A stretch of 64,000 bases of DNA. Source: Metellina segmentata (Eukaryota; Arthropoda; Arachnida; Araneae; Tetragnathidae). A program made the translations under genes and the position numbers. Of the stretch, positions 63,105 through 64,000 are shown piece by piece; position 1 is the stretch's first letter, and each line of letters begins with the position of its first letter. The notes under the pieces are model-generated. The model ran no database searches and was not told the origin of the DNA. It was given only the letters and a program-made list of their open reading frames with translations. The stretch lies in contig OX375883.1 of the NCBI GenBank assembly GCA_947359465.1, forward strand, positions 17,610,088 through 17,674,087, given 5' to 3'.

Positions 63105-63816
63105 ATGTCCATCTTTAAAGAAGGTAAGAGCATTGAATATTCATTTACTTATATTTGTACATGTTCTGTGTAATGGGGTAGACAATGTTTCCAAAGTTCA
63201 AAGCTTTTTTTAAGTGTTTTACGTAATTATTCGACATCGTCTTAAATGTTAACCTTAATTTCTAATATATTTAGTCGGAGATTCCATTGATGAGAACATC
63301 TTTATACCTCAGAATTCTTATATGCAATTGTAAATCAGTGAACTTTCGGTAAAATTTCAAAAGGTATTTTTGTTTCTTGTCATAGATAAAAAGAACGATG
63401 GGAAAAGACTCTTTCGCGTTGTTACATTTAGTGATGATGATGATACATGTCTCTTAGAGATGCCAGTAAAAAAAAACCACAAGAAACCGTCGTCAAAAGA
63501 ATCGTTGGAGTACGATGTGGATCTAGCACCAGCTAAAGGATCCAAAACTCCCCTCCCTCCGTATCACATTCATATTGGAAAGGGAATATCTATAGAACTA
63601 AAAGAGTTCCGTCGCCAGCAATACATAGGCTTTATGAGATGTCAAGAGGGGGAAGCAAAAAACCGTTTTAACATACCCCAAGAGCTATTCCCTACATTAA
63701 AAGCAGGGGTGGTGGAAATCGAGAAATTTCTTTCCAACAATAATTATACCTTATACGCACATGGTATCTGCAGTTTGGTGTGTATTTATGTATATATATG
63801 TGTGTGTGTGTGTTAA
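63105..63816 (+). CDS. PC4-like ssDNA-binding protein gene, two exons
   Basis: Exon 1 is 63105-63123 (MSIFKE plus one base) before GTAAGAG. Intron 63124-63385 ends in CATAG. Exon 2 from 63386 continues in frame: an acidic/Lys-rich linker (FSDDDDTCLLEM, KKNHKKPSSKE) and the PC4 fold YHIHIGKGISIELKEFRRQQ, IGFMRCQEGEAKNRFNIPQE, VVEIEKFL. The eukaryotic PC4 layout (Ser/acid-rich tail, then ssDNA-binding dimer) is kept. The end is uncertain; after residue ~140 the frame runs into a TG microsatellite, so it probably splices onward toward the PolB exon at 63856. Confidence 0.65.
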
Positions 63817-63855
63817 AGTATCGATACAGTAAAAATGATTTTCATGGAAATAAAC

Positions 63856-64000
63856 AGCTCTTTTAGAGGGTTTATAAGAACCCTAAGAGCAAGAGTGAAC
63901 TATACCGATCCACTTGTGTTATTCTCTGATGCCCGAGAACATATGTTTAATGCTCTTTCGACTGCCTTAGTGTTAAGGATTCGATTAATTATATGCATCC
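63856..64000 (+). CDS. start of PolB copy E (cut by window end)
   Basis: After an ACAG acceptor the text SFRGFIRTLRARVNYTDPLV, then LFSDAREHMFNALSTALV, aligns with FRGFVQTHKNNWITTYDPL of PolB copy D at 46805. It lies directly after a PC4-like gene, as in copy D. The polymerase domains would be beyond the window. Confidence 0.5.

Overview
This window is animal nuclear DNA, most likely from an arthropod (an arachnid is possible but not shown). The background is AT-rich. Genes carry short GT-AG introns of about 58-280 bp. The repeats are typical of arthropods: jockey and CR1 LINEs, a copia element, DD41D mariner, Tc1, hAT, PIF/Harbinger, Mutator-like and THAP/DDE_4 transposons. I see no conserved host housekeeping gene. 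Nearly everything is mobile or virus-derived, and most of it is broken or nested.

Layout. 0-2.1 kb: 3' half of a jockey LINE. 2.5-4.9 kb: decayed PIF/Harbinger element. 5.2-8.0 kb: truncated copia. 8.4-9.2 kb: two small Polinton/adintovirus-type genes. 9.2-13.5 kb: CR1 LINE with an SGNH-esterase ORF1, split by an intact DD41D mariner. 13.5-15.6 kb: Mutator-like relic. 15.6-22.6 kb: Polinton-type genes, including family-B DNA polymerase (PolB) copy A on the minus strand with a hAT element inside it. 23.1-25.5 kb: THAP/DDE_4 transposase gene. 26.6-29.0 kb: a different PolB (copy C) with a C2H2 N-terminus. 29.5-31.4 kb: SWIM/YqaJ-type exons and a relic of PolB N-terminal microexons. 31.7-32.7 kb: a CRE-rich repeat whose inverted copy lies at 52.2-53.1 kb. 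32.7-35.4 kb: second Mutator-like element. 35.57-43.76 kb: an 8.2-kb TIR element sitting in an older LINE and carrying a full-length jockey element with a perfect 12-bp target duplication. 44.2-48 kb: PC4-like genes and PolB copy D. 48-51.3 kb: minus-strand LINE split by a Tc1 element. 51.8-52.1 kb: relic of a CRESS-virus Rep. 53.2-59.7 kb: multi-exon PolB copy B, invaded by a CRESS-type Rep/Cap unit. 59.7-62.3 kb: a GC-rich cluster of unrecognised paralogous genes. 62.5-64 kb: P-loop ATPase-like start, PC4-like gene, and the start of PolB copy E.

The most interesting system is the group of virus-like PolB elements with spliceosomal introns. Copies A and B share two intron positions and phases. 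Copy B and a third relic carry frame-preserving 39-84-nt N-terminal microexons, several of them exactly 48 nt. Copies D and E lie directly downstream of PC4-like single-strand-DNA-binding domains. Copy B is interrupted by an almost complete circular-ssDNA-virus gene pair and then by the GC-rich cluster. Functions are inferred from motifs read by eye; no database search was run.
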